Origin: Metaphire vulgaris
Lineage: Eukaryota; Annelida; Clitellata; Crassiclitellata; Megascolecidae
Assembly (NCBI GenBank): GCA_018105865.1
Contig: CM030859.1
Location: forward strand, 6,986,443 to 7,050,442
Direction: 5' to 3'
DNA length: 64,000 nucleotides
The notes below the pieces were generated by a model. It was not told the DNA's origin. It saw only the letters and a program-made list of their open reading frames with translations, and searched no databases. Positions 14,237 to 24,223 of the stretch are shown piece after piece. Made by a program: the position numbers and the translations under genes. Numbering within the stretch: position 1 is the first letter of the stretch; every line of letters starts with the position of its first letter.

Positions 14237-17200
14237 ACATGATATTTTTAAAACTAATATTACTATTGAGTCTTTAAGCATATGTGGCACATAAATATGA
14301 ATCAGGTATGTGTATAACAAATGCTGCAAAACAGAAGATACAACACTTTAAATCTAATCTAAGAACATAGATCAATGGCATAAGCCACCTGCATTGTTGC
14401 TTGCCTAGAGCACAGAGATGAGCGCCGGACCCGAAGCTTGTTCGAGCGCATGACTCACTTTATCTTCTAATAACACTACGAAAATCTATAATGTGCAATA
14501 ATGTATGCATAGAAGCAGATCAAAATTTATGAAAATAAAAATTTTAAGTGATGATATAGTTTCTTAAGACAAAAGTTACTTACGTAAATCTGTCCTTCGC
14601 AGTAGCGTATAAAGAGGTTTCTTAGGATGCCTGCTTCATTCAGGTCACCCAACTGAATCATGTCTTCCACGCCAGACACGGAAGTCGGATGCATTACCCG
14701 AAGTCTACCTCCTCGAGCAAAGCACTCCTAGACAGAATATTCGAGCCATACATGTGAAATCAAAGGCTACACTCAAAGAAAACACGATAGACATGAATAT
14801 GGACAAAATGGTGAGAGGGAGAGCAAAGAAGTGAGGAGAAACCAGTCAATCACCGAGCTGCCTTAGTGCAGTCAAGCGAAGAAGATTAAAATATACATTT
14901 ATCACAAAAGCTAAATCACATTAATCCTCAAACACATGTACAAAAGTCTTACAAATGACTTAATTGGAACACCAGACTCCTAGTTAGTCCCAAACTCAAC
15001 AGCAAAATACAAAAAATTATAAAATACAAGCTCAAATAGTGCAAAAAATGGAAAAATGCATATACAGAAAAACAAGTGAATCCATCAATTAAATAATGGT
15101 GGCAGTTTTTATTAATTTTGCAATTATTTGGCTATTTGGGAAAAATTGTCATTAGAACATTCAAAATTAATTTATAATGACAGTATAACTTATATCACCA
15201 TAATTCCTGCAGTGTCCAATGTTAACATAATTTCTTCAGTAGCCAAAATTATCTTTAAGTCTTATTAGATACAAGCCAGCACCCAATTTGCAAGCATAAG
15301 GGATATGAATAAGTCTGCAAATCATTTGCAGGTGCTGTCACATATCTCCGATGACTTGCATTTTTTAAAGTACGCTTCTGTACCAAGCTTCTGTTAAATT
15401 TTGCTAAGCTCACTTTTGGGAGAACTGAGCGTCATGGCTGATTACACAGAGGTCTACAGTGGACACCTCAGGGACCCCACATAAGATGGAAGGGAAGCTC
15501 CAAAAACTCATCAAATGATGGAAGTGTGGTCCGTCAAGGAACAACGGATGAAATTCACCCCCAAGTCCACCATTACAGGGTGAGAGCTGTGTGCAGCTGC
15601 AGAACATGCACCAGCCCTGAGCTGAGGAAAGCCGTAAGTGAAACAAAATGGCCAGGGAAAAGTACGTGGCTATAGATCAGGGAAGACAATGGAAATAATT
15701 ACCAGAAATAAGTCACACCAGGAAACTATGGGTCTAAAATCGTGGATTATAAAAATGAGACAATAAAAAGTAAGGAAGAAAGGAGAAATTGGAAACATCA
15801 GAACACAGAAAAAGTTCAAGCAGACTACAAAAGACTCTTTAAATATCAACAAAGAAGAGACAAAGAACAGGTAGAAAAAAGATCGATCAAAGGAAAAGGC
15901 GAGAAGCCTGAATCATTACAACAACAACAAAGAAGACATCATAAAGTCCCTAGCGAAAGATTTTTTTTCAATCTGCACACAATAGCAGCACATGAGGCTA
16001 CAAGAACAAATTGTTCAAGCAGAGGGTGGGACCAAGAAAGAAAGAATTTTTCAGTGCAAGGGTTGTGGACAAATAGAACAGTTTGGATGAGGTGGCAGTT
16101 ACAGTAGAAACAATAAAGGGATTCAAAGGTCATCTGGGAAAACTAGGTTATTAAACGTAGAGAGTTACTCTAGTGGTTTTCCTACAGGCTTAACTTAGCC
16201 TTCTAAGCCACTTTAAATCATATTAGCCTTCTCAGCCACTTTAAATCATGTTAGCCTTCTAAGCCACTTTAAATCATATTATTGTTAATCCAAGTGTGAT
16301 CATTAAATACAAGAATGGTCAACACTCGCAACATAAATGAAAGACGTTAACTAATGTGGTAGAAATAGATTGTGATAATAAAGAAGTGGGAGAAAGTGAT
16401 TGGGGAGAAGAAATACTGAAAAGTTAAGCAAACTCTGCTATAGAACTGAAGAATAGTAAGGCAGTTCTAAGGAATAAGAGGCATACCACATGAATTTCTT
16501 AAAGCACCTGGAGATCAAGCCAAGAGTGAACTCACATTAGACTTTGCAAGAATAGCTACAGAACAGCTGCAGAACTTTCTACTGACGGGCAACTATTCCA
16601 CCCGAGAAGGAACAAAATGGCATTGAGTCTATAGAACCATCAGGCTCATCTCCATACTCAAAAGACACGAAAGACAGTGTTAGAGTTCTGATAAAAAGAT
16701 CAAAAGCAAAATTAGAAGATGGTGGGTCATTTGCAAATTATAAACACAGTCTTTCGAAAGGCAGTTCATTTCCCGGGCACTACACACGTCCACCAGCACA
16801 AAATGGAAATAAATATGATCTGTGTAGTGCCTTAGGCTGATGACTAGTTCAGTATTATCAATGCACTATATAAATGTAAGATTTACAAGTTTAGCCTAAA
16901 AGGGGACCATGCCATGAAATAGCAACAAAAGGCAGAATGGAAAGAAAACTGCTGCAAATGAATACCAAGAATGATCATTTAGACTGTTAGTAAATTTTTC
17001 CAAAGATCAGTGGAGGAAGTTGGACTACTCTCTTTAACCAAATACTTTACCTCCAACAAAGGGGTTGGATATGCAAAAACTAAAAATTTTCAATCCTCAA
17101 CAGTGAGGAGTTAAATCCCCACTCCCGCTCAATCCCAAACAAAGCAAACCCCATCTGACTGGATGCATTTGAAGGGAGAAGAAAATGCTGCCATCAAAAT

Positions 17201-18663
17201 GCAGCATGTATCTTAAAATCAGAAAGCAAAGAATCAATATCGCTATTGTTGTAGCAGAAAATCTATTGAAAGACAAAGCATTACTGACAATGACAGCGTA
17301 CAGTGCTCCAGCGCAACAGTGCACGTTGCTAGCACCATACAGACTAATGAACTGGATTCAATCGATTGCATTACTTTGAGATATAGAGATAATTTTACTT
17401 GAAATTACCAACAGTTTCCATTAGATTCTATAATTAATCAACATATTTTGAGGCCTAAATTAATTAACATGATGTAAAAGTAAAGGGCAACCAACTTCTT
17501 CACAAGGAAATAATGCACAAAACAAACCTTATTGTCATCATCAATAAGGCAGTAATTGTCACCATCAACTGTCTTGACCTGACCTCCGACGGCAACATCG
17601 AATTCCCCGTTTGTTTCCGGATCAATCCAGATCCAGTCATTCTAATAGAGGAAAACAGCATAAGCCAATAATAGAAACACTTTAACAAATTCCACACATT
17701 TACTGATATCAAACTGTCACATCGACAAATCTGAAGTGTCCAAAAGCAGTGGTGTAGCCATGGGGGGATTTGGGGGTTAAAACCCCCTTGGCTGCCGACA
17801 AAAAATTTTTTTACATGCTTTTCCATACATTTTTCATTTTCGGGCATGATTTTGGGGTCAAACCCCCTTGGCTGGCTGCCAATTGAAAAAATTTCTAAGT
17901 ACTATAGAAAATAGAACAAATTAGAAAGAATACGAAGGTGACGACCTTTATTTTGCTTGTCAGCTCCTAAAAAAGGGAATAAGAAAAATTTTGGAAAGTT
18001 TTGTCATGATCGAAACCAAAACTCCCCGCTTCCGGAAATCCTGGCTACGCCACTGGCCAAAAGAAATGCCATGTCAAATATAATTCTACAGTCACCGTGT
18101 CACGCTGCAAAAACACTGGTCTGTAAGTTGATTTATCTCTTAAGAAAAAAAACAGGAATCTTAAGAAGCAGCTATTTCTATTCTGACTAAGTCAAAAGTC
18201 AGTCAGCTTAAAACTGAATTCTGATCAATGAAAAACTACCCAGCACTATCTACATCTGCAAAACTGGAGAATTTTGCAATAAACTAAACTGGACTCAACA
18301 AGGCTGCTACCACTTCAAACACAAACAATCATTTACATTTGCCAAATAAAAACTGAACAATAATAAGAATGAACAAAATCTTAACAAAAGAGTAAAAAAA
18401 GATAATTTAATAAAATAAAAGAGAATTAGAAATTCCTGTGGCCTGATAAAAATGCTTCCTTTTTTGTTTTAAAATTTTAATGAACAAATTTTTCTTCTAA
18501 ACTTTCCCTTGACTGCAAGGATATCTAGTCTGTTCACATTACATATAAACCTTTTTCCAATGAACAAGAATGCCATCTGATTCATTTCAAATTATAATAA
18601 TAATATGTAAAATTAAATAAAGACTGCAAAATAAAACAAACAGTTTACCTGCAATATCACCAT
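1433..18663 (-). CDS. MYO7A: Unconventional myosin VII heavy chain, motor-domain exons (3' part of gene outside window)
   Basis: Class VII myosin: an actin-based ATPase motor of protrusions and adhesion complexes. Fifteen exons join in phase to 722 codons: 18663-18649 (MVILQ), 17641-17528, 14727-14584, 12263-12079, 11193-11072, 10204-10062, 8441-8328, 7267-7114, 5699-5623, 4509-4250, 3879-3801, 3010-2743, 2434-2328, 2031-1894, 1678-1433. All use AG/GT borders; only the 7114 donor (GTCAAA) is weak. Visible motifs are the P-loop GESGAGKT (its serine codon split by the 12079/11193 junction), switch [10 protein letters not shown], switch [10 protein letters not shown], the actin-binding [10 protein letters not shown], the SH1 helix [22 protein letters not shown] region and the motor end [10 protein letters not shown]. 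No motor exon is missing and there is no in-frame stop, so the gene looks functional. Close similarity to MYO7A over its whole head (from MVILQ) supports class VII. IQ motifs and MyTH4-FERM repeats must lie left of position 1. Confidence 0.95.
3061..3216. mobile_element. hAT-like MITE, 156 bp, in myosin intron
   Basis: The ends are CAGTGTTGGAGTTG and CAACTCCAACCCTG, an imperfect terminal inverted repeat. Flanks gtgctata and gtgctaca form a 7/8 matched 8-bp target duplication, the hallmark of hAT transposition. The element ends about 50 bp upstream of the splice acceptor of the exon 3010-2743. Confidence 0.8.
4745..4794. repeat. (AAT)n microsatellite
   Basis: About 16 tandem ATA/AAT triplets in the intron between exons 5699-5623 and 4509-4250. 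Confidence 0.95.
5876..5930. repeat. Imperfect (CA)n microsatellite
   Basis: CACA tract interrupted by AAAC steps in a myosin intron. Confidence 0.9.
5975..7005. mobile_element. piggyBac-type non-autonomous element with internal tandem repeats
   Basis: It is flanked on both sides by TTAA (5971-5974 and 7006-7009), the piggyBac target. Ends read CCCGTTACAGGGG and CCCTTCAACGGG. Just inside the left end lie two palindromic GACGT(C)TTAAAACGTC blocks (about 5990-6010 and 6032-6052). The body holds about 2.3 tandem copies of a roughly 345-bp unit; the landmark TTTTTGGCACGGATGGATG recurs at about 6121, 6461 and 6809. No transposase frame is present. It lies in the myosin intron between exons 7267-7114 and 5699-5623. 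Confidence 0.75.
6110..6895. repeat. Tandem repeat of a ~345-bp unit (about 2.3 copies)
   Basis: Three spaced copies of the same block (GCACGGATGGATG, then a shared stretch through CTTCTATATAGCCTG), 340-350 bp apart, with only scattered substitutions. It lies wholly inside the piggyBac-type element. Confidence 0.9.
7362..8145. mobile_element. TA-target (Tc1/mariner-like) non-autonomous element
   Basis: Ends CCGTAAAATATCGAGTATA and the inverse TATACTCGAGATTTTACAG are flanked by TA on both sides. The 784-bp interior contains a GA-rich stretch and an internal duplication built around ATGACTTGGAAC (about 7624 and 7751). There is no coding frame. Confidence 0.7.
8735..9045. mobile_element. TA-target MITE, 311 bp
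   Basis: The terminal inverted repeats are about 27 bp. They start CCGTATTTG, pass through ATGATTATTACCCGC, and are mirrored at the right as GCGGGTAATAATCATG ... AAATACGG. TA flanks both ends. Internal short repeats of TATAACCCACATACG are visible. It lies in the intron between exons 10204-10062 and 8441-8328. Confidence 0.8.
9280..10320. repeat. Duplicated ~105-bp intronic block
   Basis: Positions about 9281-9385 and 10205-10312 share AGTCAACAACAAACC, AAGAAAGCACTGATTCA and ACCAGAAAATTTAATT in order, with substitutions. The second copy abuts the acceptor of the exon 10204-10062; the first copy has no exon beside it. Confidence 0.75.
10371..10593. mobile_element. hAT-like MITE carrying two copies of the 20-mer motif
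   Basis: Ends are CAGGGCCGGATTAAGG and CTTTAATATGGCCCTG. Flanks aatattta/attattta match at 7 of 8 bases. The TGACAAGCAAAAA...GGTTATC motif occurs at 10444 and 10496. Confidence 0.8.
10655..10740. repeat. (TA)n microsatellite
   Basis: Alternating AT broken by two AATATTGT units. Confidence 0.95.
11590..11827. mobile_element. hAT-like MITE with perfect 8-bp target duplication
   Basis: CAGGCACGTTGGAAC at the left and ACTTCATACGGGCCTG at the right, flanked by cctagacc on both sides (11582-11589 and 11828-11835). The 20-mer motif sits at 11667-11685. A related element without clear flanks is at 23967-24223. Confidence 0.85.
12749..13699. mobile_element. hAT-like element rich in GGGTACGGGTA repeats
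   Basis: Left end TAGGGATGTGCGGGTA, right end TACCCGCACATCTCTA. Flanking octamers tgagagac/gtatagac match at 5 of 8. Subterminal zones 12760-12905 and 13450-13690 are packed with short GGGTACGGGTAGGGTA units in both orientations. The middle (12906-13440) is ordinary AT-rich DNA with no frame. Confidence 0.7.
14186..14233. repeat. (TA)n microsatellite
   Basis: About 24 AT dinucleotides in a myosin intron. Confidence 0.95.
15955..16290 (+). pseudogene. 3' end of a LINE (C-terminus plus hairpin tail), decayed
   Basis: From about 16038 the plus strand reads FFSARVVDK, stop, [18 protein letters not shown] and ends at a stop near 16153. This is the typical end of many CR1/L2-type reverse transcriptases (RVVN.WNSLPE...V...FK..L), with the tryptophan codon changed to TAG. 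Downstream, 16173-16211 folds as an outer stem GTGGTTT/AAGCCAC with inner stem AGGCT/AGCCT. The segment TTAGCCTTCTAAGCCACTTT is then partly repeated three times up to 16280. The same C-terminus and tail recur at 32757-33152. Confidence 0.7.
17747..18055. mobile_element. hAT-like MITE, 309 bp
   Basis: Ends CAGTGGTGTAGCCATGG and CCTGGCTACGCCACTG. Flanks tccaaaag/gccaaaag match at 7 of 8. The reverse-oriented 20-mer motif is at 17940-17962. It is the same family as 30367-30609. Confidence 0.85.
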
Positions 18664-18694
18664 TTTCCTGCTTTCGATTAAATATTATGTTTTT
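18649..18694 (-). other. MYO7A: Start-codon exon of the myosin with short 5' leader
   Basis: The minus strand shows a pyrimidine-rich tract ending in TATAG just before position 18694, then 31 bases of leader, the ATG at 18663-18661, and a clean GTAAAC donor from 18648. Only five residues (MVILQ) are coded here, as in vertebrate MYO7A. An upstream non-coding exon is implied; a good GTAAGT donor near 19282 on the minus strand is a candidate end of it. Confidence 0.7.
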
Positions 18695-19042
18695 CTATAA
18701 AAAAGAAAAAAAACACGATTTATTTCTAAATAAATCTGTGCAATGATGGTTCATGGGCAAAGGGTGTGGCTGTGCTCTGTCAAGCAAAATTCAGTTTAGA
18801 AAGATTTAAGAAATGAACATAAATGTCCAATGCAGCATTCATGCTGACTGTGTGGCCCCACCCTCTCACAGCAGTTGATCAAAGCCGTCTGTACAGTCAT
18901 GAGCCAACTGCTGCAAGGACCACAATATGCCTCTCATATTATGCACCAACCCAGCACAGCTCTTGATTAAACACTGCAGGAAATTTCATGCTCTAAAGAA
19001 TCCACAAGTCCATAACCAATTATTAATTACCAAACATCTAGT

Positions 19043-19127
19043 CATTGGCGTAAACTTGGATGAAAAGTGTGTGTGGGGGGGAGGGGGGAGCACGAGCCTA
19101 GAGGCCTAATAGAAGTTTACGCCTATG
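19043..19127. mobile_element. Miniature (85 bp) hAT-like element
   Basis: CATTGGCGTAAACTT and AAGTTTACGCCTATG form 15-bp inverted ends. Flanks catctagt/catccagt match at 7 of 8. The interior is little more than a G-rich run. Confidence 0.7.
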
Positions 19128-19194
19128 CATCCAGTACATCTAGACTTACAGGCAGCACTGATTATAACAGTACTTCAATTTTTCTAAAATCTTG

Positions 19195-20230
19195 ATAATT
19201 CAATTGTGTGTGTATATATATATATGTGTGTGTGTGAGATTGTGGGTGTGTGTATGTATGTTAATTTTTGAATAACAACTTACCTATTTTTCCATGTCAA
19301 GAACGTTTAAAACTTTACAAGGAATTCTCGGCAATGCGCAAACAACTTAATAAAATTGACACTCATCAAGTCATGTCCAAAACTCGATTGTCAAGATCAA
19401 GTAAGAGCAGAATTTGTCTTCGTAATGCTAACCTTTGCTGTTGATTCACCGCCAAAGAACTCAACCCATAGAGACACAGCTGGCAAAGTACAAGTTCCAC
19501 TGAATCTCTGCCGATTCAATCTGTCACCTCCAGAAAAAACTTTGGAAAACTCACTTATAAACCGAAGAAGAAGAAGAACTTCGAAGTGTTGTTCTCTTTG
19601 GACGACGACGACGATATGAAAGCGCTGGTGGTGGTCATGGGAGGGCGAATGCCTGTCGTGTCTACGTTGGCACGTACGAAAACCACCCTTCGATGAGTCG
19701 CAGTCCTATTATTAATACACGCAGTCGCAGGCCTTGTTATATGAGAAACACCGGCGTCAGCCACTGGAAAAAGGCGCTCATGCGTGACACCGGGCCCCAC
19801 GGCTCGCTGCTCTGTCGCTGCTTCAAAAGGAGGTCCAGCCCTTCGTTACTTTACGCTGGTCATTACAACTGCCTCTGTAAAAATAGACGATTATAAGTCG
19901 CTCGTTTCCTTCTCAGTTTCAGGGCGTCGATCGAATTAGCGGTTCGTAAGATCAACCGCTTTCTACGCGAAAGTCTCTCCCCAGAAGAAGAGCAGAATAA
20001 AAGAATTAGCGGTGATTTTTAAAGAGACCCGGTTGGATTCTGTCGCCACGCCTCTGACCATTCACTGTCTCTAGCGGCTCCTCCGCACGCCCGGTAGACT
20101 CGCACTTACAGTCCGGTGGAAACCAGTAGACTTCGGCTTCACCAGCAGACAAATTCACTAACATTTCATCATAATAGTCTCGATTTTTATCCAATCCTTA
20201 CCATTCTGTACACAAATAAACTTACTTACT
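19195..20230 (-). promoter_or_regulatory. Candidate 5' region of the myosin gene (tentative)
   Basis: About 19590-20130 is richer in GC and CpG than its surroundings and lies 1-1.5 kb upstream of the start-codon exon. Three good splice donors are visible on the minus strand: GTAAGT near 19282, GTAAGT near 20108 and GTAAGG near 20197. That is what one would expect of non-coding leader exons. No TATA box or other specific element can be named. A short minus-strand frame at 20006-20194 (containing EAEVYWFPPDCK) crosses one of these donors and may be an exon of something I do not recognise. Confidence 0.3.
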
Positions 20231-20324
20231 TACAAATGAATTAATAGTTTTGAACGATAGCTCTTGCATTTCGATTTTCGAACGGTAAGAATACAACAAA
20301 ATGTTAAGTGTCAACTGTCAAGAC

Positions 20325-20761
20325 CAGTGGAATGCCAAGGTGGTGTGGTGCCCGAGGTCAATTCAATTTGGATGCCCCCCGCGAACTTGAAAAAGTGTTG
20401 AGGAGCAAAAAAGGCCAAATCAGATGCCCATGTGTGACGTGGATACCCGGAGCTAAATAGATAATTGTGGGTTTTCGTGGAAAAAGCGTTTACAAGTAAA
20501 AAAGGTCGCCATGCAAGTCAATTTGGATGCCACCATCTGGTGGACGCCCGGTGCCACCGTCCAGTGTTTAATCTAGACTCCTGGACCCGGGGGAAACGCA
20601 CAAAGCCGGGGGAGTCAGCTAGGTGGCTGCTGTTAGTTGATGTAGTGTGCCAAAATTTTCGGAGAATTTGAAATTTCCGGGGAAATGGGCAATTCCCTCC
20701 CCCGGAAACGGCCTAGCCGCCCTAGATTAAACCCTGCCGCCTACTGGTCTGCACGCTACTG
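20325..20761. mobile_element. hAT-like MITE interrupted by a second TIR element
   Basis: It begins CAGTGGAATGCCAAGG and ends CACGCTACTG, flanked by gtcaagac on both sides (20317-20324, 20762-20769). Degenerate 20-mer motifs lie near 20403 and 20487. An inner element occupies 20562-20736. Confidence 0.8.
20562..20736. mobile_element. Inner TIR element nested in the 20325-20761 MITE
   Basis: Ends CAGTGTTTAATCTAG and CTAGATTAAACCCTG are nearly perfect inverses. The flanking octamers ccaccgtc/ccgcctac match only at 5 of 8. The interior is rich in CCGGGGGAA-type runs. Confidence 0.7.
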
Positions 20762-21134
20762 GTCAAGACATCCGAGTTTTTGAACAAATCTGCAAAACAA
20801 TTAGAATAATCTGAAAGTCTACATAGAGTTAATGAATGGCGAAACAGAATATTCGTCAATAGGTCAGTTGAGCGTTTATACATAGTGAAAATGCAACATA
20901 GTAGCCTGTGCCAAATGCCCTGTAGGTTCAAATTCAACTTCTGGAAAAGGCAGCAAGCAGACTGCATTACAGCAACGCTTTGTCTGCCTCGGGCGCCAAA
21001 CAGCGATACAGGTGGGGTTTTGTTGCTTCTCTTTGCGCTCAATCATGTGATCTCCGTCATGAATAATTAATCAAATGACGTCCAGCAAGTAACTGACTCA
21101 GAACAGATGGTACTCGTGTGGTTGTCGAAGCGGA

Positions 21135-21150
21135 ATAATAATAATAATAA

Positions 21151-21184
<34 letters not shown>
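21135..21184. repeat. (AAT)n microsatellite
   Basis: About 16 AAT triplets with one slip. Confidence 0.95.
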
Positions 21185-21187
<3 letters not shown>

Positions 21188-21207
21188 CGGAAGCATGCTA
21201 GCACGAC

Positions 21208-21865
21208 CAGGGTTATTTCTAGGATTGTGAATTGGGGGTGTCGGGAAAATCTGGGGGTGTGGAGTTATTTCTAGGATTTCAGGATTGTGAATTTGGGGGT
21301 GTCGGCAGGCCCTCCGAGAGAAATTCCGGGCCCCTGTGCAGAATGGCCGACGGGCCCTTGAGAAGCCATAATTTTTTCTTGACGACCTTTTTTTGCTCGT
21401 CAGCCGCTTATAAATGTTGACGACCTTTTTTTGCTCGTCGTCTGCCGTTTATTTAGCACTGTGTCCCGGCCCCCTTGTGCTCGCCGGGCCCTCTGCTGAA
21501 CTGACATTTTTAACCATTCTTTAGTGTTATTATTCATTTTTTGTTAATTATACATATTCATTATCGGCCCGGGCCCCCTCCAGACCGCCGGGCCCTGTGC
21601 AGTTGCCCCCTGCCCCCTCTCGGAGGGCCTGGGTGTCGGGAATATGTGGGGGTGTCGGAATTTGGAAGTCTCTACCGAAAAAGGCTGACAAGGAAAAAAG
21701 GTCATCCGAAGATAAAAGTTGGGGTGTACTTCTCCATGGGGGGTCCAGGGCTACTTAATATGCATTTTGTATGCATACCATTGTTACATTACCAAATTTT
21801 GGGGGTGTTGACCTCAAATTAGAAGGGGGTGTTGTGGGGTGTTAGGGGATGTAAAAATATCCCTG
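21208..21865. mobile_element. Outer hAT-like element (CAGGG...CCCTG) split by an inner MITE
   Basis: Left end CAGGGTTATTTCTAGG, right end AAAATATCCCTG. Flanks agcacgac/atcacgac match at 7 of 8. Contains repeated GGGGGTGTCGG units and the 20-mer motif at 21686-21705. The inner element 21306-21631 interrupts it. Confidence 0.75.
21306..21631. mobile_element. Inner hAT-like MITE, perfect 8-bp duplication
   Basis: CAGGCCCTCCGAGAG and CTCTCGGAGGGCCTG are perfect 15-bp inverted ends, flanked by ggtgtcgg on both sides. Two copies of the reverse-oriented motif, GACGACCTTTTTTTGCTCGT, stand at 21381 and 21419. Confidence 0.9.
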
Positions 21866-21963
21866 ATCACGACCATCTGGAGATGAAAGAGAGACAACCT
21901 TTCTCATACAACGAATATAACACTCCAGAGATTTAACTCAGTTGCCTTCCACGGAACTTTCAC

Positions 21964-21965
<2 letters not shown>

Positions 21966-22053
<88 letters not shown>
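21966..22053. repeat. (AAT)n microsatellite
   Basis: About 29 uninterrupted AAT triplets; the poly-tyrosine frame read through it is not a gene. Confidence 0.98.
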
Positions 22054-22276
22054 GGGCCTTAAGCGATTTAGTAGGATATCTCCTGTGTTAAAAACGACTT
22101 TCACTGAGCCTTTCTCTGAGTCTAATCCATCTTCTGACAGTCGACCGTACGTATCTGTTCCAGCTGTTGCCTCTGCGTACGTCTAGCCTACATCGGCAAA
22201 TCACGCAATATACAGTGACACAGCAGCTCACATACTAAATGTCAGTTCTTCGTAAATTCGTAATTCTGCACCATGG

Positions 22277-22552
22277 CAGAGACGTCATTTCACCGTTTTT
22301 CAGGGGGGAGGGGGCAAAACACTTTCAGCCTGACAAGTTACAAGTTTGCAAAAAAGTTGACGACCTTTTTTTTGCTTGTCAGTCATTTTCACGGGGTTAG
22401 TTACTTCAGATTACTCGATATCAACAAGCACTCCTCCACTCCTTTAGGACATATAAAAAAAACTAAATAACACAAACATTGGCGGAAAAAATTTTTGTCC
22501 TAAAAATCATGGGGGCAAATGCCCCCTCCTGCCCCTCCAAATGACGTCCCTG
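22277..22552. mobile_element. hAT-like MITE, perfect 8-bp duplication
   Basis: CAGAGACGTCATTT and AAATGACGTCCCTG ends, flanked by caccatgg on both sides. Motif in reverse orientation at 22359-22381. Confidence 0.9.
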
Positions 22553-22719
22553 CACCATGGCAAAGGGAGGAGTCAAAACTGTCAAAAATATAGTGTGATG
22601 TACTTTATGGACGGCTGTTTGTAGGCAGGGCTATAAAGAACTTATGTTTTTAGGAACAAAATTTAGGTTTTTAGTTTTTCTTTTAGTTTTCATTGTTTCA
22701 CATGTCAACACCCATAAAA

Positions 22720-22870
22720 CTTGTGTTCTGCTGTAAGTAAGCAAGTAAGTGAGTTATTAAGTAGGTAGGCAAGTAAGGAAGTAAAATCCCGTGAATTTCT
22801 ATAGCGCTTTCGAAGCAGTTACAGCAGTAGCTGCTTATTCCTAGGCGCTTAATCTACAGTTGAAATAGCT
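22720..22870. mobile_element. Probable LINE 3'-end fragment
   Basis: Tandem AAGTAAGT-type steps run into GAATTTCTATAGCGCTTTCG. A similar TTTCTATAGCGC block adjoins LINE-derived 3' ends at about 40485 and 40630. No coding part remains. Confidence 0.35.
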
Positions 22871-23104
22871 ATAGCCGAAGTTTAGTGGTCAGCCGGGCAA
22901 AGTCAATTCCAGAGATCAGACATTGTGGGAGCGGCAAAGCAGCATTAGTGCAAACCTTTGAAAAGATGTAGACACTAAAATAAGTCCAGTTGCAGGCCTA
23001 CTTCGGCTCATGCAACAACTCACGAGTTCAGCACAAGGCGAATAGTGCAAGCCAGGTCTTTGGCCTTGGTACTGGCCTTAAGGTCTCCTTAAAGACCAGT
23101 TTCA

Positions 23105-23165
23105 GTGGTTCTCACACAGGGCAGTCCCTACCGAACCACTTTAAACCTAGTTATATCTATAATAT
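23105..23165 (+). mobile_element. SINE/LINE 3' tail hairpin copy
   Basis: Outer stem GTGGTT/AACCAC and inner stem AGGG/CCCT lie at 23105-23139, followed by CTTTAAACCTAGTTATAT. The tail is almost identical to that of the 7SL-derived SINE at 58753-58787. The upstream head (to about 22990) is not recognised. Downstream, 23170-23250 has two imperfect copies of a unit around GAGGGTTGAGTCCTTGG. Confidence 0.6.
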
Positions 23166-23476
23166 TAAGATCCTTGCCTTGAGGGTTGAGTCCTTGGTCC
23201 TGGTCTTAGCCTTGAGGGTTGAGTCCTTGGTCCTGGTCCTGACCTTTATGGCTGAGTCCTTGTTAACATCCGGCCATGGTGCAAACCGATGTTAACACGG
23301 AACAAATTAATTAAATCAGAGAGTAAAAAACTCGAAAAACATTGCAGATGAATTTTTTAATATTTCGACTTAAAGAACAAAAACATTTAAAATTTAAACA
23401 TTCAAAAAGTACAATTTTCAAAACCACATTTTTCAGCCCTGCTTGTAGATTAGGTCTCTTACTCTCCTTTACTCTA

Positions 23477-23875
23477 GGGGGCTGTCCATTAATTACGTCC
23501 ACAATTTTTGGTCAATTTTTGACCCCCTCCCCTTGTCAACAACTGTAAAACTTTCAGTGACCCCATATAATTATGTCAAAAAACTTTTGATCCCCTTAAG
23601 ATCAGTGACGGGTCCCCCTAGAAAGTTTAAATTATTAATTTTTGGGGTGATGATACCTTTTTCCATTTTTGCTCATCTAGTGTCAAAATGTGTTGGTGGT
23701 GACCCTTTTTGCTTGTCATGCAAAGAGTATTCCATAAAATTTCTAATTGTTCGAGTATTTGTAGAAAATGAAATTGTTGACGTCAACTTATCTTGACTCT
23801 CCTCCCCTGTCAACAGCTGTCAAACATTTTCGAATCCCCTCCCCTATTTTGTTGACGTAATTAATGGACAGCCCC
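23477..23875. mobile_element. TIR element with GGGGCTGTCCATTAATTACG ends
   Basis: Long inverted ends, GGGGGCTGTCCATTAATTACG and its mirror through TAATTAATGGACAGCCCC, are flanked by TA on both sides. The interior holds several GACCCCCTCCCC-type runs, a motif copy at about 23699-23718 and no frame. A half-element with GGGGTCGTCCATAAATTACC starts at 25599. The end sequence suggests a mariner- or Harbinger-like MITE but I cannot assign it firmly. Confidence 0.65.
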
Positions 23876-23966
23876 TAGGGTAGTCAATCCAAAATGTTTA
23901 GCTTTTAATCAAAGCCTAATCTTGACTTCCCTTGATCATCTTGGTTGCTCTGATTTGAACTCTTTC

Positions 23967-24223
23967 CGGGCACTTCGGAACAACTTTTTTAGCAGGGAGT
24001 GTATTTTTTAAAAGTTAAAAATCCTGACAAGCAAAACAGTCATCACCCTTCCTTCGTCCTCTTTTAAAAGTTCTGACAAGCAAAAAAGGGTAATCACCCT
24101 TCCTTTATGTTCTCTTTTTAAATCCTGACAGGCAAAAAACCAGCTTCATTTTCCAGGGGGTGCGGCGCACCTCCTAATTTTTCCACAGCCGCACTCCCTG
24201 CACCCCCACTTCCTACGGGTCTA
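23967..24223. mobile_element. Degenerate hAT-like MITE with three motif copies
   Basis: Relative of 11590-11827: it begins GGGCACTTCGGAACAA and ends ACTTCCTACGGGTCT. TGACAAGCAAAA motifs stand at 24025, 24074 and (as TGACAGGC) 24126. Terminal bases have decayed and no target duplication is visible. Confidence 0.6.

Larger units (their letters stand above)
1679..18648 (-). other. Myosin introns: stretches with no recognised content
   Basis: I see no gene or clear repeat in the introns 2435-2742, 3880-4249, 4795-5622, 7268-7361, 8146-8327, 9391-10061, 10741-11071, 11828-12078, 12264-12748, 13700-14583, 14728-15400, 16290-17527 and 18056-18648. They are AT-rich with scattered homopolymers. Short antisense ORFs here (for example 3797-4228) have no coding character. 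Confidence 0.6.

Noticed and set aside
15742..16107. 121-residue Lys/Gln-rich plus frame
   Set aside because: It runs into the LINE C-terminus in the wrong frame and has no recognisable domain.
19555..19800. 81-residue minus frame as a first coding exon
   Set aside because: Poly-Ser/poly-Phe ends come from short repeats; no conserved motif and not needed for the myosin start.
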